Positions 26,101 through 36,000 of a stretch of 64,000 nucleotides of DNA are shown here, piece by piece. Each line of letters opens with the position of its first letter. The stretch's first letter is position 1. A program made the translations under genes and the position numbers. The stretch comes from Haematococcus lacustris (taxonomy: Eukaryota; Chlorophyta; Chlorophyceae; Chlamydomonadales; Haematococcaceae): assembly GCA_030144725.1 (NCBI GenBank), contig JASKMD010000018.1, positions 4,110,026 through 4,174,025 on the forward strand. Direction: 5' to 3'. A model generated the notes under the pieces. It searched no databases. It saw nothing but the letters and a program-made list of their open reading frames with translations, and was not told the origin of the DNA.

Positions 26101-28325
26101 TAGGGCCTTCATTGGCACTCAGCCCTGGCCTGGCCCCCTCACCTTTGTGTTTACGGGGCACTTTTGTGCAGGGCATGCCCAACGAGACCTCCCACCATTA
26201 CACCGAGGCAGCACGGGGTGTGGCTTTTGTGGGCGGCGAGGTGTGCGCATCCTGGGTGCCTCCCGGCCTGGACTAGCGCTCATCATGCACGCCGTCACAC
26301 ATTGCTCTGACGCACACACACATACACACACATTAGTGCACTAGGTGATTGCGGAATGCGGACGCTAGCTGCACGGTGTCATGGAGCAGCAGGCACACTA
26401 CTGTGTGTGTCAGCTCATGGCAACGCTGCAGCCTTCAGGAGCCTGATGCGTGTGCTGCCACAACCGTTTCTGTGGCTGCTGCCGCCACCGCTACTGCTGC
26501 TGCTGTCGCCGCTTGTTCTGCGCAGCCCACGAACATTATGTTCAAGCCCATGGGGTGCTTACGAGCGGACCAGAGCACGTGCCTGCAGCCCAGCTCACCG
26601 TACTACCAATACACAGGTCAGAGCCATGAGCAAGTCATGCCTAGCCCTAGCCTGGCACACAACCGGATCCTCACCTCATGTGTCTAGCTGCAGCGGCTAC
26701 CTTTCTGCCTGGTTGCTCTCAGCTTTCGTGCTATTTGCGTCCCTTTGCTCGGTGTCTACCTGGGGTCCAGCTGCAGCGGCTGCCTTTGTGCCTTTGGACC
26801 AGTCATGACACAACATGACGTGCCTGGGGTCGTGTTGCGTTGGCTGCAGTGAATGGGCTGGACGTACTGATGCAGCAGTACTTTCTGTGCCTGGAACAGC
26901 TGAGCAACTCCAATGGCAGCGAGGTAAGTGCCCCCCAGCCTGCCTTCCAGACCAAGTACACAACCCTAGGCGTGCAATTGTATGCACGTGTACGTGGAAC
27001 ATAACAGCTCCAACCGCAGCAACAGCTCCGACAGCCCTGGCTTGTGTGTGGTGCCTGCTGGTGTGCAGCCTACCTACCAGGACCCAGCCTTTCATTTCAT
27101 CTGGTTGACACGGCTGGACAGAGAAGACGGCATTGAACGTCTTACCGCTGCGTTCAAAAGCCACATTTCTAAAGTATATGCCAGGACCCTGCAGGTGAGC
27201 AGTGACTGTCGCCAAGCAGCATTGCTGCAACGCATTGACCTTGAGGCAGGCAAATGTGGCCCAGGCTCGCTGAGTGCCGGCACGCCGTGCCTCATAAATC
27301 TGGAGCATGCGCTTGCCTGCTGACATGGGTCTACCTGCAAACAGCCAGGGAGCCGGCGCTGCCTGGTGCTGCTGCAGGTGCACGTGGTGGCGCTGGTGCT
27401 CACGCTGCTGCTCATGCTTGGCTATCTCCTGTTCATGAGGCGCCCGTTTCTCAGGGTAAGCCAGCTGCCCAGCCAGTCCCCTCTACCCCAGCCGCTTCTC
27501 AGCGCCACTGTGCCAGGTCGCTGCCCTGCTCTCCTCGCACTGGCCCCCACCCTGCTGCACCCCCTCACCGCTGACATTGGCCCCTCCACCTGTGCCTGGT
27601 CTGACCCATCCTGGCTTGACCCGCCTTGGCCCCTCCACACAGCTGACTCTCATGCTGGCCCAGCCATGCAGCATGTGGCCTCCTCTGATCCTCCTTGTCT
27701 TTGCCTGGCCTGGTCTGGCCTGCGGTCCGTAATGGCACTGTGGGTAGTACAGTTGCAAAGCTGGCGAATGTGAATCATGGGGCTGCAGAGCCAATACAGA
27801 GATGGCTGCTGCAAGGCGGCTGCAGTTGCACCTCCCACACACCTCTTGCATGTGCACTCATGAATGTAATCCGTCATTGATGACATCAGGGCATAGGTGC
27901 AAGCCACAGCAGCCCTTGTTGGCTGCAGGACTCACTGGCTGAGACACGGCGGGTGGCGGAGCTGCTGAGTCAGCTGCCGCTGGAGATCAACGTGGACGAC
28001 CTTGTGCAGCGCGGCCTGTTCAGCCAGGGCACGCTGGCTCTGCAGGGTTCAAAGGCCTCGCAAAGTGAGTACAGCTGGCCAGCCTGGCCAGCCTGGCCAG
28101 CCCCTGGACGCTGACTGACCTACCCACAGCCTCCTCCTGGTGGAGGCGGGCAAGAGCACCTGTTCCAAGTGCGGGATGTCACACCAATTACTCACCCCAT
28201 GCGCTGCTGTCCCTCCTTTCTCTCTCATGCCCCATGTCGTGTGTTTTGCTCCTGCGGTGGTGGTCCTGGCTGCAGGTGCCAAAGCTGCTGGGTCCTCCCG
28301 GTCCATGGGATCAGACATTGAGTAG
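5795..28325 (+). CDS. TmcB-like PAS-domain multi-pass membrane protein, about 58 exons
   Basis: The gene encodes roughly 2,800 residues if the exons I traced are joined. Exon 1 (5,795-5,853) begins MSSGASVSSFG. Later exons include 5,937-6,155, 6,635-6,802, 7,019-7,167, 7,364-7,474, 7,725-7,888, 8,825-9,019, 11,357-11,453, 14,585-14,821, 15,937-16,669, 20,523-20,900 and 24,574-25,035. The last one is 28,276-28,325, ending SMGSDIE. Introns are short, with GTGAGT/GTGCGC-type donors and CAG acceptors, and phases fit at the junctions I checked. The order of parts is a membrane-rich N-terminus, helical linker, PAS domain, two PAS-like repeats, low-complexity linkers and a C-terminal block with four membrane helices. 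This layout matches the 'tiny macrocysts protein B'-like proteins of Chlamydomonadales. A sensory or membrane-scaffold role is inferred, since no catalytic domain is visible. Individual exon edges may be off by a few bases, and the 5' and 3' ends are the least certain. Confidence 0.8.
6635..8424 (+). other. N-terminal multi-pass membrane region of the PAS protein
   Basis: Five to seven hydrophobic helices are spread over exons 3-8, for example LAFMYMTFILLLGVLAVSG, LLDLFVLNMFLIAL, VTVAIIGLLIFIPLGLLDAL, LGACSLLLVALYL and CVFYCSIVLVFVVY. Each helix is more or less confined to one exon. The next exons (8,584-10,441) are hydrophilic and helical, and lead to the PAS domain. Confidence 0.7.
10627..10705. 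repeat. intronic GGGTTAGGG-rich repeat
   Basis: Two imperfect copies of a roughly 50-base unit contain CAGGGTTAGGGTCAGG and relatives, inside an intron of the PAS-protein gene. They resemble degenerate telomeric repeats but are not in register. Confidence 0.5.
11357..12125 (+). other. PAS domain of the membrane protein (four exons)
   Basis: Exons 11,357-11,453, 11,623-11,700, 11,875-11,930 and 12,047-12,125 together encode a textbook PAS fold. The order is AVIVMDAQCIVQAANQVA, then FGYAKNELRGRNVNLIIP, HHDQYIRNYIATG and a closing GVLIHISKVMGMG strand. PAS domains bind a small ligand or another protein. No cysteine in the flavin-binding LOV context (GRNCRFLQ) is present, so light sensing through LOV chemistry is not supported. 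Confidence 0.82.
13133..13352. repeat. tandem duplication inside an intron
   Basis: A unit of about 110 bases occurs twice. It contains CTGCTGCCCCTGATGCTG and a run of TGCTGC, and ends near GTTACGTGCCTGGCTG. The intron lies between the exons ending at 13,127 and starting at 13,354. Confidence 0.7.
14088..14135. repeat. (GT)n microsatellite in an intron
   Basis: A GT dinucleotide run with two interruptions lies within the intron before the exon at 14,585. Confidence 0.9.
16195..16306 (+). other. glycine-rich repeat in the PAS protein
   Basis: Within exon 15,937-16,669 a segment repeats GGLGGGFTGGLGAFTGGLA-like units. It is followed by a long Pro/Ala/Ser-rich stretch without predicted structure. 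This looks like a flexible spacer between the soluble and C-terminal membrane parts. Confidence 0.7.
21585..28325 (+). other. C-terminal membrane block of the PAS protein
   Basis: Hydrophobic helices occur at 21,915-21,994 (LALVLLLVVVHVGM), 24,215-24,304 (AVVLCVIVLVWMWVLM), 25,411-25,540 (VALWGVLLIILYMVAY) and 27,378-27,456 (VVALVLTLLLMLGYLLFM). The large loop between the first two (22,196-24,110) probably faces outside. A run of seven aspartates follows the second helix, at about 24,667-24,690. The last exons (27,929-28,325) form a short cytoplasmic tail. Confidence 0.65.
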
Positions 28326-29344
28326 TCTGGGTGCACCCATGCATGCTGGGCAACATTCACCTCACCTCTCACTCACCTCACCTTTTGACTCGGACCTGGT
28401 AGATGCAGGCGCTTACCCCTGCCACCTGCTCTGGTTGCGCCTGCTGTCACAGCACCTCCCTTGAACCTGCCTATGGCCCCTGCCAGCTGCCGGCTGCCCA
28501 TCCGTTCCGGTCACTAGGGGCCGTAGCTCCTACTACTTCATGCATAGCTTGCATGGTGATATAGGTGTTACGGAGGCTGCTTGCAACACTAGATGCTGCC
28601 AAGCTGCGGCCAGGTCATAGAACATGGTATCCACATCTTCAGCATGCAATACTGGCTCTTGGTGGCTGCATGGCGGCATGGTGGGTTCTCACCACCCCAT
28701 AAGGACAGACCTGACGTAGCTCGCCTCACTCTTCCTCCATCGCCTCTGGTGTCTGAGTGGGTGTACACCTCTGGTGTCTGGGTTTACCCCGTACTGCTTG
28801 TGTTTGTCACCCTGTGTAACTGGCTGACGGTAAGGGCTGTTTGGTTTGGTATCAATGTTGGCTGCCTCGCATCTATGAGCCATGGCCCCCACAGGAGTAC
28901 TGCTCAAGCACTGCAGGCTTTAGGGCACAGTATACTGCTGTGCCTGATTATGGTGGTCCAGTGTTGGTGTGGTGCTCAGCTTGTTGGTCATGTTGATGCA
29001 CACTGCATCATTGCTGTTCCATGTGATGGCATGTCCTTCAGACGTTTCTGCTGCTTTTAAATGACATCATCACCATTACATGGCGGTCTCTAACTAGCAT
29101 TGCAATAGCACATCACTGTTTGAACTAAGCGCGTTTAAGCATGGACAGGTCATGAAGCTGTTCTGTTTTGTTTCGGTTTTACCACAATAGATGTGATGGT
29201 GGCTTGGGTGGCATGCCTTATGGTCTGTAAGGGAACATGAATGTGACTTGTAACTATTGTAGTGCAAAAAGCGTGAGATTCTTGACATATCACAAACGTG
29301 CCCCAAAGCCCGAGGTCCAGCAGAATCTAATTGAGGCACAGTAG
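27143..29344 (+). repeat. tandem segmental duplication, copy 1
   Basis: This is the parental segment: the last four exons of the PAS-protein gene plus about 1 kb of 3' flank. It is closely matched by 29,607-31,471. The left edge of similarity is in the exon encoding LTAAFKSHISKVYARTLQ. The right edge is near GAGGTCCAGCAGAA at about 29,320. Confidence 0.85.
28815..28819 (+). promoter_or_regulatory. possible polyadenylation signal TGTAA
   Basis: TGTAA is the usual poly(A) signal of chlorophycean nuclear genes. This one lies about 490 bases after the proposed stop at 28,323-28,325, on the coding strand. The distance is plausible for these long 3' UTRs, but the pentamer is common by chance. Confidence 0.35.
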
Positions 29345-29606
29345 GTCACCCCCGCCATTATAATTGGCGGCACCCCTGATAAATTCTTTCTGGTTTCTAC
29401 GAGCTTTACAGCGATTCTCGTGCAGGGCGGTGCAGCTCATGTAAGCGAACCTAGCGGACTGTTCGGGCTAGTGTGCACTTGTGCCAGGGCGGGCGGGGGT
29501 GCTGGGAGATCGGGTCGCGTTCTGCCGGAAATGGCTTTCTTAGTGGGGCTGGGATCGGCGAACAGCTATCGCGCTCAGCGGCCCAGCTTTTCAATTTTTT
29601 GAGCTC
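29345..29606. other. spacer between the duplicated segments
   Basis: These 260 bases have no counterpart in the duplicated blocks. They contain a small perfect inverted repeat (CCGCCA...TGGCGG, about 29,351-29,369) and no gene that I recognise. Confidence 0.45.
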
Positions 29607-31471
29607 ACCGCTGCGTTCAAAAGCCACATTTCTAAAGTATATGCCAGGACCCTGCAGGTAAGCAGTGACTGTCATCGTTGCTGCACAGCCATCGCCAAGC
29701 AGCATTGCTGCAACGCATTGGCCTTTAGGCAGGAAATGTGGCTCAGGCTCGCTGAATGCAGGCACGCCATGCCTCACAATCCTGGAACATGCGCTTGCCT
29801 GCTGACATGGGTCTACCTGCAAACACCCAGGGAGGCGGCGCCGCCTGATGCTGCTGCAGGTGCACGTGGTGGCGCTGGTGCTAACGCTGCTGCTCATGCT
29901 CGGCTACCTCCTGTTCATGAGGCGTCCGTTCCTCAGGGTAAGCCAGCGGTCCGTACTTTCACTGCGGATAGTTCAATTGCAAAGCTGGCGAATGTGAATC
30001 ATGGGGCTGCAGAGCCAACACAGAGATGGCTGATGCAAGGCGGCTGCAGTTGCACCTCATCCACACCTCTTGCATGTGCACTCATAAATGTAATCTGCTT
30101 TGATGACATCAGGGCATAGGTGCAAGCCACAGCAGCCCCTGTTGGCTGCAGGACTCACTGGCTGAGACACGGCGGGTGGCGGAGCTGCTGAGTCAGCTGC
30201 CGCTGGAGATCAATGTGGACGACCTTGTGCAGCGCGGCCTGTTCAGCCAGGGCACGCTGGCTCTGCAGGGTTCAAAGGCCTCGCTAAGTGAGTACAGCTG
30301 GCCAGCCTGGCCAGCCTGGCCAGCCCCTGGACGCTGACTGACCTACCCACAGCCTCCTCCTGGTGGAGGCGGGCAAGAGCACCTGTTCCAAGTGCGGGAT
30401 GTCACACCGATTACTCACCCCATGTGTTGCTGTCCCTCCTTTTTCTCCCATGCCCCATGTCGTGTGTTTTGCTCCTGCAGCGGTGGTCCTGGCTACAGGT
30501 GCCAAAGCATCGGTTCAGACATTGAGTAGTCTGGGTGCACCCCTGCATGTTGGGCAACACTCACCTCACCTCTCACTCACCTCACCTTTCGACTCGGACC
30601 TGGGTAGATGCGCTCACCCCTGCCACCTGCTCTGGTTGCGCCTGCTGTCACAGCACCTCCCTTGAACCTGCCTATGGCCCCTGCCAGCTGCCGGCTGCCC
30701 ATCCGTTCCGGTCACTAGGGGCCGTAGCTCCTACTACTTCATGCATAGCTTGCATGGTAATATTGGTGTTGGGGTGGCTGCTTGCAACACTAGATGCTGC
30801 CAAGCTGCGGCCAGGTCACAGAACATGGTATCCACATCTTCAGTTTGCAAGACTGGCAATGCACAGCTCTTAGAGGCTGCATGGCGGCATGGTGGGTTCT
30901 AACCGCACCCCATACGGACAGACCTGACGTGCCTCGCCTCACTCCTCATCTATCGCCTCCGTGTACACCTCTGGTGTCTTTGACGCCGTACTGCTTGTGT
31001 CACCTTGTGTGGTTTGCTGACGGGAATGGCTGTTTGACGATGGTTTGGTACTAGTGTTGGCTGCCTCGCATTTGTGAGCCATGGCCCCCACAGGAGTACT
31101 GCTCGAGCACTGCAGGCTTTAGGGCACAGTGAGCTGCTGCGCCTGATTGTGGTGGTCCAGTGTTGGTGTGGTGCTCAGCTTGTTGGTCATGTTGATGCGT
31201 ACTGCATCATTGCTGTTCCATGTGATGGCATGTCCTTCAGACCAGCATTGCAATAGCACATCACTGTTTGATCTCAGGGATTATAAGCATGAACATGTAA
31301 TGCGGCTGTTCTGTTTTGTTTTGGTTTTACCACAATAGATGTGATGGTGGCTTGGGTGGCATGCCTTATGATCTGTATGGGAACATGAACATGAAATGTA
31401 ACTATTGTAGTCCAAGAAGCGTGAGATTCAGCAGAGCCCGAGGTCCAGCAGAAACAGACTACGGCACAGTA
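29607..31471 (+). pseudogene. duplicated 3' end of the PAS-protein gene, copy 2
   Basis: The copy begins inside an exon (TAAFKSHISKVYARTLQ). It repeats the exons for the last membrane helix (about 29,860-29,938) and the cytoplasmic tail (about 30,152-30,286) with few changes. Relative to copy 1 it lacks about 250 bases of one intron. In the final exon (about 30,499) a net loss of 19 bases shifts the frame past the original stop. With no promoter, start or N-terminal exons it cannot encode a full protein. Confidence 0.8.
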
Positions 31472-33007
31472 GTGTGTGCTACGGTCTCCCACTGGCAGTT
31501 GAGCTACCGTACTCGTAACATCCATGTATAGCAATTCCAAAAACCCCACCCCCTTCGATTGCGTCGGCCTGGTGTGGCTGCTCGGCCTTGCCCTGCCTGA
31601 AACTCTGTGCTCTGTGGCACCATACACATATATACATCCCCCACATCAGTCTGCCCTTATGCATCTTATCATGCACTTATGTAACTCACAGATTGTGAGT
31701 CACAATCCACTTGCCGCCACCACTCCTGCTCCACACCGACACCATGATTGCCCAACCTACTACCTAGCCATAAAACAAAAGTGAGTAAATAAGTTGCATA
31801 GCAAGCAATGAAGTGTCTCGCGTAACTGGAGGCCCTTGCCTTGCATGCAGGGCCTAGTTTGGGTGAACCTCTCCCTATGCTTGCATGATGGCTTGCCTCC
31901 GCTCCTGCAACTGACTCAACCACGCATTGCAAACAGCATCGGTGTCAATGGGGATGAACCTAGCATGAGGAGCAGCAGTGTAGGAGGGTGCGGATGTGTG
32001 GAGCAGCAGCTTTGCTGGGGTTTCAGACCGTGACCTGGTGGGATAGGAGTCCTATCATAGGGCCTACATGGGCTGTGATTTGTAATTCTCCAGCTATCCT
32101 GATCAGCTGTCATTGCAGAGCTGTCATTGCCGAGCTTGCGCAGCTCATAGGCATGTGGATGGCCAGATGGATGGGCAGGGGCAATTGCAGTACATGGGCA
32201 GGTGGATGGGCAGGGGCAGGTGCAGATGGATGGGGCGGGCAAGGGGCCAGGGCCTTTGTTATTTAGGTCATGTTCAGCTTTGTTCCATGTGTGTCGTCAA
32301 GTGAGTCGCGGAGGTTACAGCGAGGCCCGGATGCTGAACGGCTCAGGAGTTGTCACCCATTGTCAAATGCCTGCCTTTACAATGAGTTTATGCAAGGTTC
32401 TCATGCAAGATTGCAAGATCTTATGTAACATTCCGTCTTTGACAACACCCAGGCCACAGGCCACATACACCACCACCCTCCTGCCTGTGCTCAATGGCGC
32501 CCATGCAGATCCCACCAACCAACATCTAACCTACTCCCCATGCAACCTGCCAGGCCTGATGATACCTCACACCAGGGCACATCAGCGCCATGACCATCCA
32601 CAATATAAGCTCGCGAAAAGGACTTATGTAAGCAATGATTCTATACTGCCTGCCTGCCTGCCAGCCTGCCTGTTTCCTTCCTTTCATCTGGTTGTTGTTG
32701 TTATGGTTTATAGCTGCTGTGTGTTGGCCTGAATCAGGAGGTTAGTCTCCTCTATTGACTGCACCTAACACCACTGCCAGCCACATGTCACGAACCACAT
32801 CCATCACGAGGATCTCCCTCCCTCCTCCCCAGTGCACTGCAAAAGCAGGCAGTCTTCAACCCTTCGATTCCAACACTGAAGTGAACAGTCAATGATCGCG
32901 CTCCTTCCCTGCTCATGCTCACGGTGCTGCCCCCGCCCCGCCAGCCTGCCCCTTACTGCTCAGCCCTTGTATGATCAGGCTGACGCTGCTGCTCAGGCAG
33001 CCTGCAG
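31472..33007. other. intergenic, no gene supported
   Basis: A few open frames exist, the longest at 32,202-32,732 (+), but none has a domain or convincing composition. A run rich in ATGGGCAGGGGCA-like units lies at about 32,160-32,240. The 3' end of the minus-strand CPP gene lies at the right edge. Confidence 0.4.
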
Positions 33008-36000
33008 CTAGGCAGTCGCCAGCGGGCTGTGAGGCAGGCACAGCAGCTGCGCTGCACCCAGGCAACGCTCGCGCTCAGTCAGCAGCAAGCCATGCGGCAG
33101 GCGGCCTGCCGCGCCCGTCAAGCCGCCTAGCTCCGCAACCAGGCAGGGTAGAGTCAGAGGGCCCCTGCCCATGGGCGAGGAAAAGGGAGACAGGCCGGTG
33201 GAAAAGCAGGCCAGGGGGGAAGGGGAGCAAGCGAAGGCGCTGCGCGGGTACAAGGGGGTAGCTGCCTGGGGACTTTGAAAAAAAGCAGCTACGTCGCAGC
33301 CTGCCATGCTGAGGGGACTTAGTGCCCCCTCCACACCCTCCATGTCAACGCCTGTGCAGGTGGTTGATGGGTAGTTGAAGCAGTTGAAGAAGTTGGTGGG
33401 GCCAGCGCTGGGTAGTTGTGGAAGGACCAGAGTGGTGGAGGGGAGGGGTGGGGCCAAGGCCGTTTGGGCAGGGGCAGAGGGAGGCGGAGGGAGGCAGGCT
33501 GCTGCTGTCCCAGATGCCTGCCCCATGCGCGTGTGGCGGGTGCAAGGAGGTTGGGTGCGGCCTGCAGGGTTGAAGGAGCCCGGGGGGGAGAGGGCGGCGC
33601 CAGGCGGGCAGGTGGCAGTGGCAGCGCTGGCGCAGCCCGAGCTGTCGGCCAACTGGTCCGAGCCCTGGCGGCTGAGCAGGCAGGAGGAGGGTGCCAGGGG
33701 GGCCAGGGCTGGGCAAGGGGCGAGGGGGAGCAGCACAGAGCCGGACCGACTCAGGCCCGCAGCCAGGCCCTCCCCTGTGGCCCCTGATGTCCTGGACTCA
33801 CGGGCAGGCAGGCAGGGGAGGGAGGCAGTGTTGGGCAGGGACAGGCTGCTGGTGGAGCAGGCTGCAGCGCCGGCGGCTAGACAGGTGTGAGAGGTGTGAG
33901 AGGGAGCTGCAGTGGATGGCGTGGAGGTGGTGGCTGCGGCGGGCTTGTGGTGCTTTGCCGGGGAATGGCGCCCTCCTTGCTCCTCCTCGGCCACGCCCTG
34001 CCTCCCATCCCTGGTGCGCTTGGCCGCCGACCCCTGGCTGCCTTGGCTGCAGCTGGGCTGTGGGGCCGCCCCTGCCTCTGCCTGGACCTCGCGGCTGCAG
34101 CTGGGTTGTGTGTGGAGAGCAGGCTGGGGAGCTGGCGGGAGGGGCAGTGGGAGGGAGGAGCTGCGTGTGGTGCGGATGGCGGTCACCAGGGACAGCACTG
34201 ACTGCAGCCCGGACTCCTGCTGCCCCCGCCTCAGCAGCTGACGTTGACGCTCAGTGCTGGCAGCCCTGGGGGAGGGGGGCTGGGGGCTGGTGTGGCTGCT
34301 GCAGGCAGAGGAGGCGTGGCGAGGTGGGCAGCTGCTCAACACTTCGTCTGGCGGAGTGCTGCCCAGGTCCCCTGCGGGGTGTGGAGGCAGCAGGTCAGGA
34401 CCCAGAGAGGCACCCCCTCGGGGGGTGCTGCGGGGTGTGTGGCCGCTGGGGAGCAGCAGGGCGTCGGCCGGGGAGAACACGTGGCGGGGGCCTGGGCCGC
34501 CCACCAGCTTTGCCTGCGAGCTGGGCGCCGCCACAGGGCTCCCCCACAAACTGTCCAGCCCGCCAGCCAGGTCCAGGTCCGGCATGAGGAAGCTGGGCAG
34601 CAGGTGGCCGCAGTCCAGGGGGTGGGGGTGGGCCGCTCCCAGGGTCAGGTCCAGGAGCACGCTGTGGGATGGCGAGGTCACGCTGGGGTGGGAGGGCCTA
34701 CCAGCAGCAGCAAAGGCGGAGATAAGGCCGACAGCGGCTGGGCTGACTGCGCGGCTGGGTGCTCGGCAGGGTAGGGGGTGCGGGGGGGTCAGCAGGGGGG
34801 ACAGACAGGAGCTGCAGCGTCTGTGTGTAGAAGTCACGTGGCTCTCTTGTCGCAGCTGCTGCCTGAGTGGCTTGCAGCGGGGCTGGGGCGTGGGGCTGCG
34901 GGTGATGCAGGCAAGTAGGAGATGGTGGCAGGCACTTCGCTGCTGTTGCTGCTGCGGGCGCGCTTGGGCTGCTGCTGCAGCCGGCTGGCAGGTACATCGT
35001 GCTGGAACTGCATCCAGCCTTGGTCAAGGAAAGCCGCGCCCGGCCCTGTCCCAGAAGTCGTTGGCGGCTCCAGCTTCGGCAGCAGCCCCGTCTGCAGCTC
35101 CTCCTCCCAGGCCGTAGGCTCGCCCAGCCGGGTGGTGCTGGCGCTGCCCCTGGGGTCATCCCTGGCGTCAGAGTGCACGGCCGGCGGCACCGCCACCTGC
35201 TCCAGCTTCACATGCATGCTGTGGGCCGCGAGGGGGCCGCTGGGCAGGGGAGGCAGGCCTAGCCCGACCTGCTGCTGTGGCCAGCTAGGATCCAGCCAGT
35301 GCAGGGGCCGGGAGGGCAGGCAGGACGGAGCGGGGGCGTAGGGCGGGCCGGAGGGGCCGGAGGGCGGCTCTGGGTCAGCTTGGTTCATGCAGTCCAGGCA
35401 TTTGCAGTTTGCGCCGCACCGTACCGCTCCCTGTGGCCAGAGCCAGGAAGGCAGGTGTGGCACGCAGGTGTGGCACAGCCTGGCCCAGTGACCCAGTGGC
35501 TGGAACTGAAGCACTGCAGGATACATCTGGCCTTTAGCAGCTGCCAGGAAGGGGTGTGGGGTGGTGCAGGTATGGTGTAGTGGGTGGTGGTTGTGTCCTA
35601 CTGCCTTGCAGCTCTTAAGCCCTCAAGGAGGGGAGGGCGGGGTGGTAATGGCAGTGGGCCCTACAGCCCTCAGGCTCTGTGAAGGTGGGGTGAAGGTGGG
35701 GTTGAGACAAGCAGGCTAGGCAGGGCCAAGGGCAGGGCAGGCGGGCGGCAGGGGTAGGACATGTTGGGCCTGAGCCTGACGTCGGCAGCGCACCTGGAAG
35801 CACTCGCAATATTTTTTCAGGCAGTGGCTGCGCTTGCAGTTGCAGCCGCGCTTGTGACGCTCGCTGCCGGCTTGGCTGTCAGCTTGGATCTTGCGCGTGA
35901 AGGCCTGCACATGAAGCGGAGCAGGCAGCCTAGGGCTCAGCAGGCGGCACAGTGCAGCAGGACAAGGCCCGGCCACCACGTACCACAACCAGCACCTGCC

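Noticed and set aside
32202..32732. 176-codon plus frame in the gap before the CPP gene
   Set aside because: No recognisable domain, mixed composition and no neighbouring exon that joins in phase.
33691..35117. Plus-strand frames of about 290 codons over the CPP gene
   Set aside because: They are opposite the CPP exons, rich in Gly/Arg/Trp from GC-rich antisense, and have no domain.
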